A stretch of 64,000 bases of DNA, taken from contig OZ038529.1 in assembly GCA_964036665.1 (NCBI GenBank), positions 15,818,060 through 15,882,059 on the forward strand. The letters run 5' to 3'. The notes under the pieces are model-generated. The model did not search any database. It worked only from the letters and a program-made list of their open reading frames with translations, and was not told the origin of the DNA. The DNA is from Gordius sp. MW1 (lineage: Eukaryota > Nematomorpha > Gordioida > Gordea > Gordiidae). Both the position numbers and the translations under genes were made by a program. How positions within the stretch are numbered: position 1 is the first letter of the stretch; each line of letters opens with the position of its first letter. Below, piece after piece: positions 23,501 to 36,430 of the stretch.

Positions 23501-25966
23501 CGCTCCTTCAAATCGAAAAAAATAAATATTTTTACCTCAAAAGTTTTCACATATTTTTCTTTGGACCGTATTCATCCGATGAAAGTTGTCGTTTTCAGAC
23601 GTGGTTTCTATGATCCCAAGTAATAATTTATCAGAATCTGAAAACTATTACTTTGAAATCATGATCGCAGAATGCATTTTTGAAAAATTAAGCATCACGT
23701 TGCGATGCAACAAACTAATCGCAACAATAAAACGTTGTCTTTTGTCAAAATGATAGTTCTCGCAGCTTAAAACCTCTTTTCGGAAGTCAATCGAGGATAA
23801 TAGGATTCTCAAATTGGCTTACTTTTATATATTTTTTCATGCTCTTTCACATAGAATCGAAAAAAATAAATATTTTTACCTCAAAATTTTTCACATATTT
23901 TTCTTTAAACCGTATTCATCTGATGAAAGTTGTCGTTTTCAGACGTGGTTTCTATGATCCCAAGTAAAAATTTATCAGAATCTGAAAACTATTACTTTGA
24001 AATCATGATCGCATAGTGCATTTTTGAAAAATTAAGCATCACGTTGCGATGCAACAAACTAATCGCAACAATAAAACGTTGTCTTTTGTCAAAATGATAG
24101 TTCTCGCAGCTTAAAACCTCTTTTCGGAAGTCAATCGAGGATAATAGGATTCTCAAATTGGCTTACTTTTATATATTTTTTCATGCTCTTTCACATAGAA
24201 TCGAAAAAAATAAATATTTTTACCTCAAAATTTTTCACATATTTTTCTTTGGACCGTATTCATCCGATGAAAGTTGTCGTTTTCAGACGTGGTTTCTATG
24301 ATCCCAAGTAATAATTTATCAGAATCTGAAAACTATTACTTTGAAATCATGATCGCAGAATGCATTTTTGAAAAATTAAGCATCACGATGCGATGCAACA
24401 AACTAATCGCAACAATAAAACGTTGTCTTTTGTCAAAATGATAGTTCTCGCAGCTTAAAACCTCTTTTCGGAAGTCAATCGAGGATAATAGGATTCTCAA
24501 ATTGGCTTACTTTTATATATTTTTTCATGCTCTTTCACATAGAATCGAAAAAAATAAATATTTTTACCTTAAAATTTTTCACATATTTTCCTTTCAACCG
24601 TATGCATCCGATGAAAGTTGTCGTTTTCAGACGTGGTTTCTATGATCCCAAGTAAAAATTTATCAGAATCAGAAAACTATTACTTTGAAAAATGATCGCA
24701 TAGTGCATTTTTGAAAATTAAGCATCACGTTGCGATACAACAAACTAATCGCAACAATAAAACGTTGTCTTTTGTCAAAATGATAGTTCTCGCTGCTTAA
24801 AACCTCTTTTCGGAAGTCAATCGAGGATAATAGGATTCTCAAATTGGCTTACTTTTATATATTTTTTCATGCTCTTTCACATAGAATCGAAAAAAATAAA
24901 TATTTTTACCTTAAAATTTTTCACATATTTTTCTTTGAACCGTATTCATCTGATGAAAGTTGTCGTTTTCAGACGTGGTCTCTATGATCCCAAGTAAAAA
25001 TTTATCAGAATCTGAAAACTATTACTTTGAAAAATGATCGCATAGTGCATTTTTGAAAAATTAAGCACTCACGTTGCGATACAACAAACTAATCGCAACA
25101 ATAAAACGTTGTCTTTTGTCAAAATGATAGTTCTCGCAGCTTAAAACCTCTTTTCGGAAGTCAATCGAGGATAATAGGATTCTCAAATTTTTTCATGCTC
25201 TTTCACATAGAATTGAAAAAAAAAATATTTTTACCTCAAAATTTTTCACATATTTTTCTTTGAACCGTATTGATCCGATGAAAGTTGTCGTTTTCAGACG
25301 TGGTTTCTATGATCCCAAGTAAAAATTTATCAGAATCTGAAAACTATTACTTTGAAATCATGATCGCATAGAGCCATTTTCAAAAATTAAGCATCACGTT
25401 GCGATACAACAAACTAATCGCAACAATAAAACGTTGTCTTTTGTCAAAATGATAGTTCTCGCAGCTTAAAACCTCTTTTCGGAAGTCAATCGAGGATAAC
25501 AGGATTCTCAAATTGGCTTACTTTTATCTATTTTTTCATGCTCTTTCACATAGAATCGAAAAAAATAAATATTTTTACCTCGAAATTTTTCACATATTTT
25601 TCTTTGAACCGTATTCATCCGATGAAAGTTGTCGTTTTCAGAAGTGGTTTGTATGATCCCAAGTAAAAATTTATCAGAATCTGAAAACTATTACTTTGAA
25701 ATCATGATCGCATAGAGCCATTTTCAAAAATTAAGCATCACGTTGCGATACAACAAACTAATCGCAACAATAAAACGTTGTCTTTTGTCAAAATGATAGT
25801 TCTCGCAGCTTAAAACCTCTTTTCGGAAGTCAATCGAGGATAATAGGATTCTCAAATTGGCTTACTTTTATCTATTTTTTCATGCTCTTTCACATAGAAT
25901 CGAAAAAAATAAATATTTTTACCTCGAAATTTTTCACATATTTTTCTTTGAACCGTATTCATCCGA
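23326..25966 (+). repeat. 10-monomer-offset block, copy 1
   Basis: About eight monomers that return at a constant offset of 3416 bp (ten monomers). Shared rare marks are CGCTCC at 23501, TTACCTTAAAATT near 24566 followed by ATTTTCCTTTC, CTCGCTGC near 24790, an A10-like run in AATTGAAAAAAAAAA at 25211, GATAACAGG near 25495 and CAGAAGTGGTTTG near 25640. The left edge is placed where this copy has a D core next to an ACCACA upstream half, unlike copy 2. The right edge is placed at GATGAAAG versus GATAAAAG. Confidence 0.92.
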
Positions 25967-26546
25967 TGAAAGTTGTCGTTTTCAGACGTGGTTTCTATGA
26001 TCCCAAGTAATAATTTATCAGAATCTGAAAACTATTACTTTGAAATCATGATCGCAGAATGCATTTTTGAAAAATTAAGCATCACGATGCGATGCAACAA
26101 ACTAATCGCAACAATAAAACGTTGTCTTTTGTCAAAATGATAGTTCTCGCAGCTTAAAACCTCTTTTCGGAAGTCAATCGAGGATAATAGGATTCTCAAA
26201 TTGGCTTACTTTTATATATTTTTTCATGCTCTTTCACATAGAATTGAAAAAAATAAATATTTTTACCACAAAATTTTTCACATATTTTTCTTTGAACCGT
26301 ATTCATCCGATGAAAGTTGTCGTTTTCAGACGTGGTTTCTATGATCCCAAGTAAAAATTTATCAGAATCTGAAAACTATTACTTTGAAATCATGATCGCA
26401 TAGAGCCATTTTCAAAAATTAAGCATCACGTTGCGATACAACAAACTAATCGCAACAATAAAACGTTGTCTTTTGTCAAAATGATAGTTCTCGCAGCTTA
26501 AAACCTCTTTTCGGAAGTCAATCGAGGATAATAGGATTCTCAAATT

Positions 26547-26892
26547 GGCTTACTTTTATATATTTTTTCATGCTCTTTCACATAGAATCGAAAAAAATAA
26601 ATATTTTTACCTCAAAATTTTGTCACATATTTTTCTTTCAACCGTATGCATCCGATGAAAGTTGTCGTTTTCAGACGTGGTTTCTATGATCCCTAGTAAA
26701 AATTTATCAGAATCAGAAAACTATTACTTTGAAATCATGATCGCATAATGCCTTTTTGAAAAATTAAGCACTCACGTTGCGATACAACAAACTAATCGCA
26801 ACAATAAAACGTTGTCTTTTGTCAAAATGTTAGTTCTCGCAGCTTAAAACCTCTTTGCGGAAGTCAATCGAGGATAATAGGATTCTCAAATT
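26547..26892 (+). repeat. Reference monomer, class D (346 bp)
   Basis: Marks found together: TTTCAACCGTATGC, GCATAATGCCTTTTTG, AAAATGTTAG and CTCTTTGCGGAAG. The following monomer nearly always starts with TTTTTTTACGCTC and is of class C. D and C are therefore transmitted as a dimer, with diagnostic changes on both sides of the monomer boundary. This copy also has ATTTTGTCAC, one extra base, and the ATCCCTAG variant shared with 16767 and 18810. Confidence 0.9.
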
Positions 26893-29382
26893 GGCTTACT
26901 TTTATATATTTTTTTACGCTCCTTCAAATCGAAAAAAATAAATATTTTTACCTCAAAAGTTTTCACATATTTTTCTTTGGACCGTATTCATCCGATGAAA
27001 GTTGTCGTTTTCAGACGTGGTTTCTATGATCCCAAGTAATAATTTATCAGAATCTGAAAACTATTACTTTGAAATCATGATCGCAGAATGCATTTTTGAA
27101 AAATTAAGCATCACGTTGCGATGCAACAAACTAATCGCAACAATAAAACGTTGTCTTTTGTCAAAATGATAGTTCTCGCAGCTTAAAACCTCTTTTCGGA
27201 AGTCAATCGAGGATAATAGGATTCTCAAATTGGCTTACTTTTATATATTTTTTCATGCTCTTTCACATAGAATCGAAAAAAATAAATATTTTTACCTCAA
27301 AATTTTTCACATATTTTTCTTTAAACCGTATTCATCTGATGAAAGTTGTCGTTTTCAGACGTGGTTTCTATGATCCCAAGTAAAAATTTATCAGAATCTG
27401 AAAACTATTACTTTGAAATCATGATCGCATAGTGCATTTTTGAAAAATTAAGCATCACGTTGCGATGCAACAAACTAATCGCAACAATAAAACGTTGTCT
27501 TTTGTCAAAATGATAGTTCTCGCAGCTTAAAACCTCTTTTCGGAAGTCAATCGAGGATAATAGGATTCTCAAATTGGCTTACTTTTATATATTTTTTCAT
27601 GCTCTTTCACATAGAATCGAAAAAAATAAATATTTTTACCTCAAAATTTTTCACATATTTTTCTTTGGACCGTATTCATCCGATGAAAGTTGTCGTTTTC
27701 AGACGTGGTTTCTATGATCCCAAGTAATAATTTATCAGAATCTGAAAACTATTACTTTGAAATCATGATCGCAGAATGCATTTTTGAAAAATTAAGCATC
27801 ACGATGCGATGCAACAAACTAATCGCAACAATAAAACGTTGTCTTTTGTCAAAATGATAGTTCTCGCAGCTTAAAACCTCTTTTCGGAAGTCAATCGAGG
27901 ATAATAGGATTCTCAAATTGGCTTACTTTTATATATTTTTTCATGCTCTTTCACATAGAATCGAAAAAAATAAATATTTTTACCTTAAAATTTTTCACAT
28001 ATTTTCCTTTCAACCGTATGCATCCGATGAAAGTTGTCGTTTTCAGACGTGGTTTCTATGATCCCAAGTAAAAATTTATCAGAATCAGAAAACTATTACT
28101 TTGAAAAATGATCGCATAGTGCATTTTTGAAAATTAAGCATCACGTTGCGATACAACAAACTAATCGCAACAATAAAACGTTGTCTTTTGTCAAAATGAT
28201 AGTTCTCGCTGCTTAAAACCTCTTTTCGGAAGTCAATCGAGGATAATAGGATTCTCAAATTGGCTTACTTTTATATATTTTTTCATGCTCTTTCACATAG
28301 AATCGAAAAAAATAAATATTTTTACCTTAAAATTTTTCACATATTTTTCTTTGAACCGTATTCATCTGATGAAAGTTGTCGTTTTCAGACGTGGTCTCTA
28401 TGATCCCAAGTAAAAATTTATCAGAATCTGAAAACTATTACTTTGAAAAATGATCGCATAGTGCATTTTTGAAAAATTAAGCACTCACGTTGCGATACAA
28501 CAAACTAATCGCAACAATAAAACGTTGTCTTTTGTCAAAATGATAGTTCTCGCAGCTTAAAACCTCTTTTCGGAAGTCAATCGAGGATAATAGGATTCTC
28601 AAATTTTTTCATGCTCTTTCACATAGAATTGAAAAAAAAAATATTTTTACCTCAAAATTTTTCACATATTTTTCTTTGAACCGTATTGATCCGATGAAAG
28701 TTGTCGTTTTCAGACGTGGTTTCTATGATCCCAAGTAAAAATTTATCAGAATCTGAAAACTATTACTTTGAAATCATGATCGCATAGAGCCATTTTCAAA
28801 AATTAAGCATCACGTTGCGATACAACAAACTAATCGCAACAATAAAACGTTGTCTTTTGTCAAAATGATAGTTCTCGCAGCTTAAAACCTCTTTTCGGAA
28901 GTCAATCGAGGATAACAGGATTCTCAAATTGGCTTACTTTTATCTATTTTTTCATGCTCTTTCACATAGAATCGAAAAAAATAAATATTTTTACCTCGAA
29001 ATTTTTCACATATTTTTCTTTGAACCGTATTCATCCGATGAAAGTTGTCGTTTTCAGAAGTGGTTTGTATGATTCCAAGTAAAAATTTATCAGAATCTGA
29101 AAACTATTACTTTGAAATCATGATCGCATAGAGCCATTTTCAAAAATTAAGCATCACGTTGCGATACAACAAACTAATCGCAACAATAAAACGTTGTCTT
29201 TTGTCAAAATGATAGTTCTCGCAGCTTAAAACCTCTTTTCGGAAGTCAATCGAGGATAATAGGATTCTCAAATTGGCTTACTTTTATCTATTTTTTCATG
29301 CTCTTTCACATAGAATCGAAAAAAATAAATATTTTTACCTCGAAATTTTTCACATATTTTTCTTTGAACCGTATTCATCCGA
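26742..29382 (+). repeat. 10-monomer-offset block, copy 2
   Basis: Counterpart of 23326-25966 at +3416 bp. The marks recur at 26917, 27982, 28627 and about 28911. The only difference I noticed by eye is GATTCC for GATCCC near 29071. Such similarity over 2.6 kb, against the larger differences between neighbouring monomers, means the block moved as one piece and recently. Confidence 0.92.
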
Positions 29383-30699
29383 TAAAAGTTGTCGTTTTCA
29401 GACGTGGTTTCTATGATCCCAAGTAAAAATTTATCAGAATCTGAAAACTATTACTTTGAAATCATGATCGCATAGAGCCATTTTCAAAAATTAAGCATCA
29501 CGTTGCGATACAACAAACTAATCGCAACAATAAAACGTTGTCTTTTGTCAAAATGATAGTTCTCGCAGCTTAAAACCTCTTTTCGGAAGTCAATTGAGGA
29601 TAATAGGATTCTCAAATTGGCTTACTTTTATATATTTTTTCATGCTCTTTCACATAGAATCGAAAAAAATAAATATTTTTACCTCAAAATTTTTCACATA
29701 TTTTTCTTTGAACCGTATTCATCCGATGAAAGATGTCGTTTTCAGACGTGGTTTCTATGATCCCAAGTAAAAATTAGAATCTGAAAACTATTACTTTGAA
29801 ATCATGATCGCATAGAGCCATTTTCAAAAATTAAGCATCACGTTGCGATACAACAAACTAATCGCAACAATAAAACGTTGTCTTTTGTCAAAATGATAGT
29901 TCTCGCAGCTTAAAACCTCTTTTCGGAAGTCAATCGAGGATAATAGGATTCTCAAATTGGCTTACTTTTATCTATTTTTTCATGCTCTTTCACATAGAAT
30001 CGAAAAAAATAAATATTTTTACCTCGAAATTTTTCACATATTTTTCTTTGAACCGTATTCATCCGATGAAAGTTGTCGTTTTCAGACGTGGTTTCTATGA
30101 TCCCAAGTAAAAATTTATCAGAATCAGAAAAATATTACTTTGAAATCATGATCGCATAGTGCATTTTTGAAAATTAAGCATCACGTTGCGATACAACAAA
30201 CTAATCGCAACAATAAAACGTTGTCTTTTGTCAAAATGATATTTCTCGCAGCTTAAAACCTCTTTTCGGAAGTTAATCGAGGATAATAGGATTCTCAAAT
30301 TGGCTTAATATTTTTTCATGCTCTTTCACATAGAATCGAAAAAAATAAATATTTTTACCAGAAAATTTTTCACATATTTTTCTTTGAACCGTATTCATCC
30401 GATAAAAGTTGTCGTTTTCAGACGTGGTTTCTATGATCCCAAGTAAAAATTTATCAGAATCTGAAAACTATTACTTTGAAATCATGATCGCATAGAGCCA
30501 TTTTCAAAAATTAAGCATCACGTTGCGATACAACAAACTAATCGCAACAATAAAACGTTGTCTTTTGTCAAAATGATAGTTCTCGCAGCTTAAAACCTCT
30601 TTTCGGAAGTCAATTGAGGATAATAGGATTCTCAAATTGGCTTACTTTTATATATTTTTTCATGCTCTTTCACATAGAATCGAAAAAAATAAATATTTT

Positions 30700-33600
30700 T
30701 ACCAGAAAATTTTTCACATATTTTTCTTTGAACCGTATTCATCCGATAAAAGTTGTCGTTTTCAGACGTGGTTTCTATGATCCCAAGTAAAAATTTATCA
30801 GAATCAGAAAACTATTACTTTGAAATCATGATCGCATAATGCCTTTTTGAAAAATTAAGCACTCACGTTGCGATACAACAAACTAATCGCAACAATAAAC
30901 CGTTGTCTTTTGTCAAAATGTTAGTTCTCGCAGCTTAAAACCTCTTTGCGGAAGTCAATCGAGGATAATAGGATTTTCAAATGGCTTACTTTTATATATT
31001 TTTTTACGCTCTTTCACATAGAATCGAAAAAAATAAATATTTTTACCTCAAAATTTTTCACATATTTTTCTTTGGACCGTATTCATCCGATGAAAGTTGT
31101 CGTTTTCAGACGTGGTTTCTATGATCCCAAGTAAAAATTTATCAGAATCAGAAAACTATTACTTTGAAATCATGATCGCATAATGCCTTTTTGAAAAATT
31201 AAGCACTCACGTTGCGATACAACAAACTAATCGCAACAATAAACCGTTGTCTTTTGTCAAAATGTTAGTTAGCGCAGCTTAAAACCTCTCTGCGGAAGTC
31301 AATCGAGGATAATAGTATTTTCAAATGGCTTACTTTTATATATTTTTTTACGCTCTTTCACATAGAATCGAAAAAAATAAATATTTTTACCTCAAAATTT
31401 TTCACATATTTTTCTTTGGACCGTATTCATCCGATGAAAGTTGTCGTTTTCAGACGTGGTTTCTATGATCCCAAGTAATAATTTATCAGAATCTGAAAAC
31501 TATTACTTTGAAATCATGATCGCAGAATGCATTTTTGAAAAATTAAGCATCACGTTGCGATGCAACAAACTAATCGCAACAATAAAACGTTGTCTTTTGT
31601 CAAAATGATAGTTCTCGCAGCTTAAAACCTCTTTTCGGAAGTCAATCGAGGATAATAGGATTCTCAAATTGGCTTACTTTTATATATTTTTTCATGCTCT
31701 TTCACATAGAATCGGAAAATATAAATATTTTTACCTCAAAATTTTTCACATATTTTTCTTTAAACCGTATTCATCTGATGAAAGTTGTCGTTTTCAGACG
31801 TGGTTTCTATGATCCCAAGTAAAAATTTATCAGAATCTGAAAACTATTACTTTAAAATCATGATCGCAGAATGCATTTTTGAAAAATTAAGCATCACGTT
31901 GCGATGCAACAAACTAATCGCAACAATAAAACGTTGTCATTTGTCAAAATGATAGTTCTCGCAGCTTAAAACCTCTTTTCGGAAGTCAATCGAGGATAAT
32001 AGGATTCTCAAATTGGCTTACTTTTATATATTTTTTTATGCTCTTTCACATAGAATCGAAAAAAATAAATATTTTTACCTCAAAATTTTTCACATATTTT
32101 TCTTTGAACCGTATTCATCCGATGAAAGATGTCGTTTTCAGACGTGGTTTCTATGATCCCAAGTAAAAATTAGAATCTGAAAACTATTACTTTGAAATCA
32201 TGATCGCATAGAGCTATTTTCATAAATTAAGCACTCACGTTGCGATACAACAAACTAATCGCAACAATAAAACGTTGTTTTTTGTCAAAATGATAGTTCT
32301 CGCAGCTTAAAACCTCTTTGAAGTCAATCGAGGATAATAGGATTCTCAAATTGGCTTACTTTTATAAATTTTTTCATGCTCTTTCACATAGAATCGAAAA
32401 AAATAAATATTTTTACCTCAAAATTTTTCACATATTTTTCTTTGAACCGTATTCATCCGATGAAAGCTGTCGTTTTCAGACGTGGTTTTATGATCCCAAG
32501 TAAAAATTAGAATCTGAAAACTATTACTTTGAAATCATGATCGCATAGAGCTATTTTCATAAATTAAGCACTCACGTTGCGATACAACAAACTAATCGCA
32601 ACAATAAAACGTTGTCTTTTGTCAAAATGATAGTTCTCGCAGCTTAAAACCTCTTTTCGGAAGTCAATCGAGGATAATAGGATTCTCAAATTGGCTTACT
32701 TTTATATATTTTTTCATGCTCTTTCACATAGAATCGAAAAAAATAAATATTTTTACCTCAAAATTTTTCACATATTTTTCTTTCAACCGTATGCATCCGA
32801 TGAAAGTTGTCGTTTTCAGACGTGGTTTCGATGATAAAAAGTAAAAATTTATCAGAATCAGAAAACTATTACTTTAAAATCATGATCGCATAATGCATTT
32901 TTGAAAAATTAAGCAATCACGTTGCGATACAACAAACTAATCGCAACAATAAAACGTTGTCTTTTGTCAAAATGATAGTTCTCGCAGCTTAAAACCTCTT
33001 ATGGAAGTCAATCGAGGATAATAGGATTCTCAAATTGGCTTACTTTTATATATTTTTTTATGCTCTTTCACTAGAATCGAAAAAAATAAATATTTTTACC
33101 TCAAAATTTTTCACATATTTTTCTTTGAACCGTATTCATCTGATGAAAGTTGTCGTTTTCAGACGTGGTCTCTATGATCCCAAGTAAAAATTTATCAGAA
33201 TCTGAAAACTATTACTTTGAAAAATGATCGCATAGTGCATTTTTGAAAAATTAAGCACTCACGTTGCGATACAACAAACTAATCGCAACAATAAAACGTT
33301 GTCTTTTGTCAAAATGATAGTTCTCGCAGCTTAAAACCTCTTTTCGGAAGTCAATCGAGGATAATAGGATTCTCAAATTTTTTCATGCTCTTTCACATAG
33401 AATTGAAAAAAAAAATATTTTTACCTCAAAATTTTTCACATATTTTTCTTTGAACCGTATTGATCCGATGAAAGTTGTCGTTTTCAGACGTGGTTTCTAT
33501 GATCCCAAGTAAAAATTTATCAGAATCTGAAAACTATTACTTTGAAATCATGATCGCATAGAGCCATTTTCAAAAATTAAGCATCACGTTGCGATACAAC

Positions 33601-36430
33601 AAACTAATCGCAACAATAAAACGTTGTCTTTTGTCAAAATGATAGTTCTCGCAGCTTAAAACCTCTTTTCGGAAGTCAATCGAGGATAATAATATTCTCA
33701 AATTGGCTTACTTTTATCTATTTTTTCATGCTCTTTCACATAGAATCGAAAAAAATAAATATTTTTACCTCAAAATTTTTCACATATTTTTCTTTGAACC
33801 GTATTCATCCGATGAAAGTTGTCGTTTTCAGACGTGGTTTGTATGATCCCAAGTAAAAATTTATCAGAATCTGAAAACTATTACTTTGAAATCATGATCG
33901 CATAGAGCCATTTTCAAAAATTAAGCATCACGTTGCGATACAACAAACTAATCGCAACAATAAAACGTTGTCTTTTGTCAAAATGATAGTTCTCGCAGCT
34001 TAAAACCTCTTTTCGGAAGTCAATCGAGGATAATAGGATTCTCAAATTGGCTTACTTTTATCTATTTTTTCATGCTCTTTCACATAGAATCGAAAAAAAT
34101 AAATATTTTTACCTCGAAATTTTTCACATATTTTTCTTTGAACCGTATTCATCCGATGAAAGTTGTCGTTTTCAGACGTGGTTTCTATGATCCCAAGTAA
34201 AAATTTATCAGAATCAGAAAAATATTACTTTGAAATCATGATCGCATAGTGCATTTTTGAAAATTAAGCATCACGTTGCGATACAACAAACTAATCGCAA
34301 CAATAAAACGTTGTCTTTTGTCAAAATGATATTTCTCGCAGCTTAAAACCTCTTTTCGGAAGTTAATCGAGGATAATAGGATTCTCAAATTGGCTTATAT
34401 ATATTTTTTCATGCTCTTTCACATAGAATCGAAAAAAATAAATATTTTTACCTCAAAATTTTTCACATATTTTTCTTTGAACCGTATTCATCCGATGAAA
34501 GTTGTCGTTTTCAGACGTGGTTTCTATGATCCCAAGTAAAAATTTATCAGAATCTGAAAACTATTACTTTGAAATCATGATCGCATAGTGCATTTTTGAA
34601 AAATTAAGCACTCACGTTGCGATACAACAAACTAATCGCAACAATAAAACGTTGTCTTTTGTCAAAATGATAGTTCTCGCAGCTTAAAACCTCTTTTCGG
34701 AAGTCAATCGAGGATAATAGGATTCTCAAATTTTTTCATGCTCTTTCACATAGAATTGAAAAAAATAAATATTTTTACCAGAAAATTTTTCACATATTTT
34801 TCTTTGAACCTTATTCATCCGATAAAAGTTGTCGTTTTCAGACGTGGTTTCTATGATCCCAAGTAAAAATTTATCAGAATCTGAAAACTATTACTTTGAA
34901 ATCATGATCGCATAGAGCCATTTTCAAAAATTAAGCATCACGTTGCGATACAACAAACTAATCGCAACAATAAAACGTTGTCTTTTGTCAAAATGATAGT
35001 TCTCGCAGCTTAAAACCTCTTTTCGGAAGTCAATCGAGGATAATAGGATTCTCAAATTGGCTTACTTTTATATATTTTTTCATGCTCTTTCACATAGAAT
35101 CGAAAAAAATAAATATTTTTACCTCAAAATTTTTCACATATTTTCCTTTCAACCGTATGCATCCGATGAAAGTTGTCGTTTTCAGACGTGGTTTCTATGA
35201 TCCCAAGTAAAAATTTATCAGAATCAGAAAACTATTACTTTGAAATCATGATCGCATAATGCCTTTTTGAAAAATTAAGCACTCACGTTGCGATACAACA
35301 AACTAATCGCAACAATAAACCGTTGTCTTTTGTCAAAATGTTAGTTCTCGCAGCTTAAAACCTCTTTGCGGAAGTCAATCGAGGATAATAGGATTCTCAA
35401 ATGGCTTACTTTTATATATTTTTGTACGCTCTTTCACATAGAGTCGAAAAAAATAAATATTTTTACCTCAAAATTTTTCACATATTTTTCTTTGGACCGT
35501 ATTCATCCGATGAAAGTTGTCGTTTTCAGACGTGGTTTCTATGATCCCAAGTAATAATTTATCAGAATCTGAAAACTATTACTTTGAAATCATGATCGCA
35601 GAATGCATTTTTGAAAAATTAAGCATCACGTTGCGATGCAACAAACTAATCGCAACAATAAAACGTTGTCTTTTGTCAAAATGATAGTTCTCGCAGCTTA
35701 AAACCTCTTTTCGGAAGTCAATCGAGGATAATAGGATTCTCAAATTGGCTTACTTTTATATATTTTTTCATGCTCTTTCACATAGAATCGGAAAATATAA
35801 ATATTTTTACCTCAAAATTTTTCACATATTTTTCTTTAAACCGTATTCATCTGATGAAAGTTGTCGTTTTCAGACGTGGTTTCTATGATCCCAAGTAAAA
35901 ATTTATCAGAATCTGAAAACTATTACTTTGAAATCATGATCGCAGAATGCATTTTTGAAAAATTAAGCATCACGTTGCGATGCAACAAACTAATCGCAAC
36001 AATAAAACGTTGTCATTTGTCAAAATGATAGTTCTCGCAGCTTAAAACCTCTTTTCGGAAGTCAATCGAGGATAATAGGATTCTCAAATTGGCTTACTTT
36101 TATATATTTTTTTATGCTCTTTCACATAGAATCGAAAAAAATAAATATTTTTACCTCAAAATTTTTCACATATTTTTCTTTGAACCGTATTCATCCGATG
36201 AAAGATGTCGTTTTCAGACGTGGTTTTATGATCCCAAGTAAAAATTAGAATCTGAAAACTATTACTTTGAAATCATGATCGCATAGAGCTATTTTCATAA
36301 ATTAAGCACTCACGTTGCGATACAACAAACTAATCGCAACAATAAAACGTTGTCTTTTGTCAAAATGATAGTTCTCGCAGCTTAAAACCTCTTTTCGGAA
36401 GTCAATCGAGGATAATAGGATTCTCAAATT
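30700..36430 (+). repeat. Array subdomain III: transition zone between left-half and right-half classes
   Basis: Left-half classes (A, the 18-bp-deleted units, C, D) and the first right-half units occur together. GATGATAAAAAG first appears near 32830, and the last 18-bp-deleted junction is near 34726. A short variant AAAAATTAGAATC (4 bp lost from AAAAATTTATCAGAATC) with AGAGCTATTTTCATAAA starts near 29772/32170 and continues to the right. Block relations of 4076 and 4420 bp link about 30900-32250 with 35300-36310. Sequence at about 42340-43300 is a further copy of the latter with one monomer removed. Confidence 0.8.
30946..31663 (+). repeat. Adjacent duplicated D-type monomers with CAAATGGCTTAC
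   Basis: Two neighbouring units share AATAAACCGTTG, ATGTTAG, a D core and TTTTCAAATGGC, where one T is lost from the usual CAAATTGG. The related segment near 35300-35700 has only one such unit, so one monomer was gained here or lost there. Offsets confirm this: AATAAACCG is at +4420 bp but ATCGGAAAATATAA is at +4076 bp. The one-base loss of T opens a 62-codon frame at 30946-31134 and again at 35366-35554. I reject both as genes. Confidence 0.8.

Larger units (their letters stand above)
20040..30700 (+). repeat. Array subdomain II: C/D/A classes in blocks of 5 and 10 monomers
   Basis: From 20040 to about 24500 C-type monomers dominate, with D and CTTTAAACCG units between them. From 24500 to 30700 A-type units (AGAGCCATTTTC, CTCGAAATT, TTTATCTATTTTTTC) become frequent. 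The interval holds the 1716- and 3416-bp repeat relations. A sub-block near 28300-29000 (GGTCTCTATG, GAAAAATGATCG, the 18-bp-deleted unit with the long A run) recurs near 33100-33700, an offset of about 4774 bp. No unrelated sequence interrupts the array. Confidence 0.8.
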
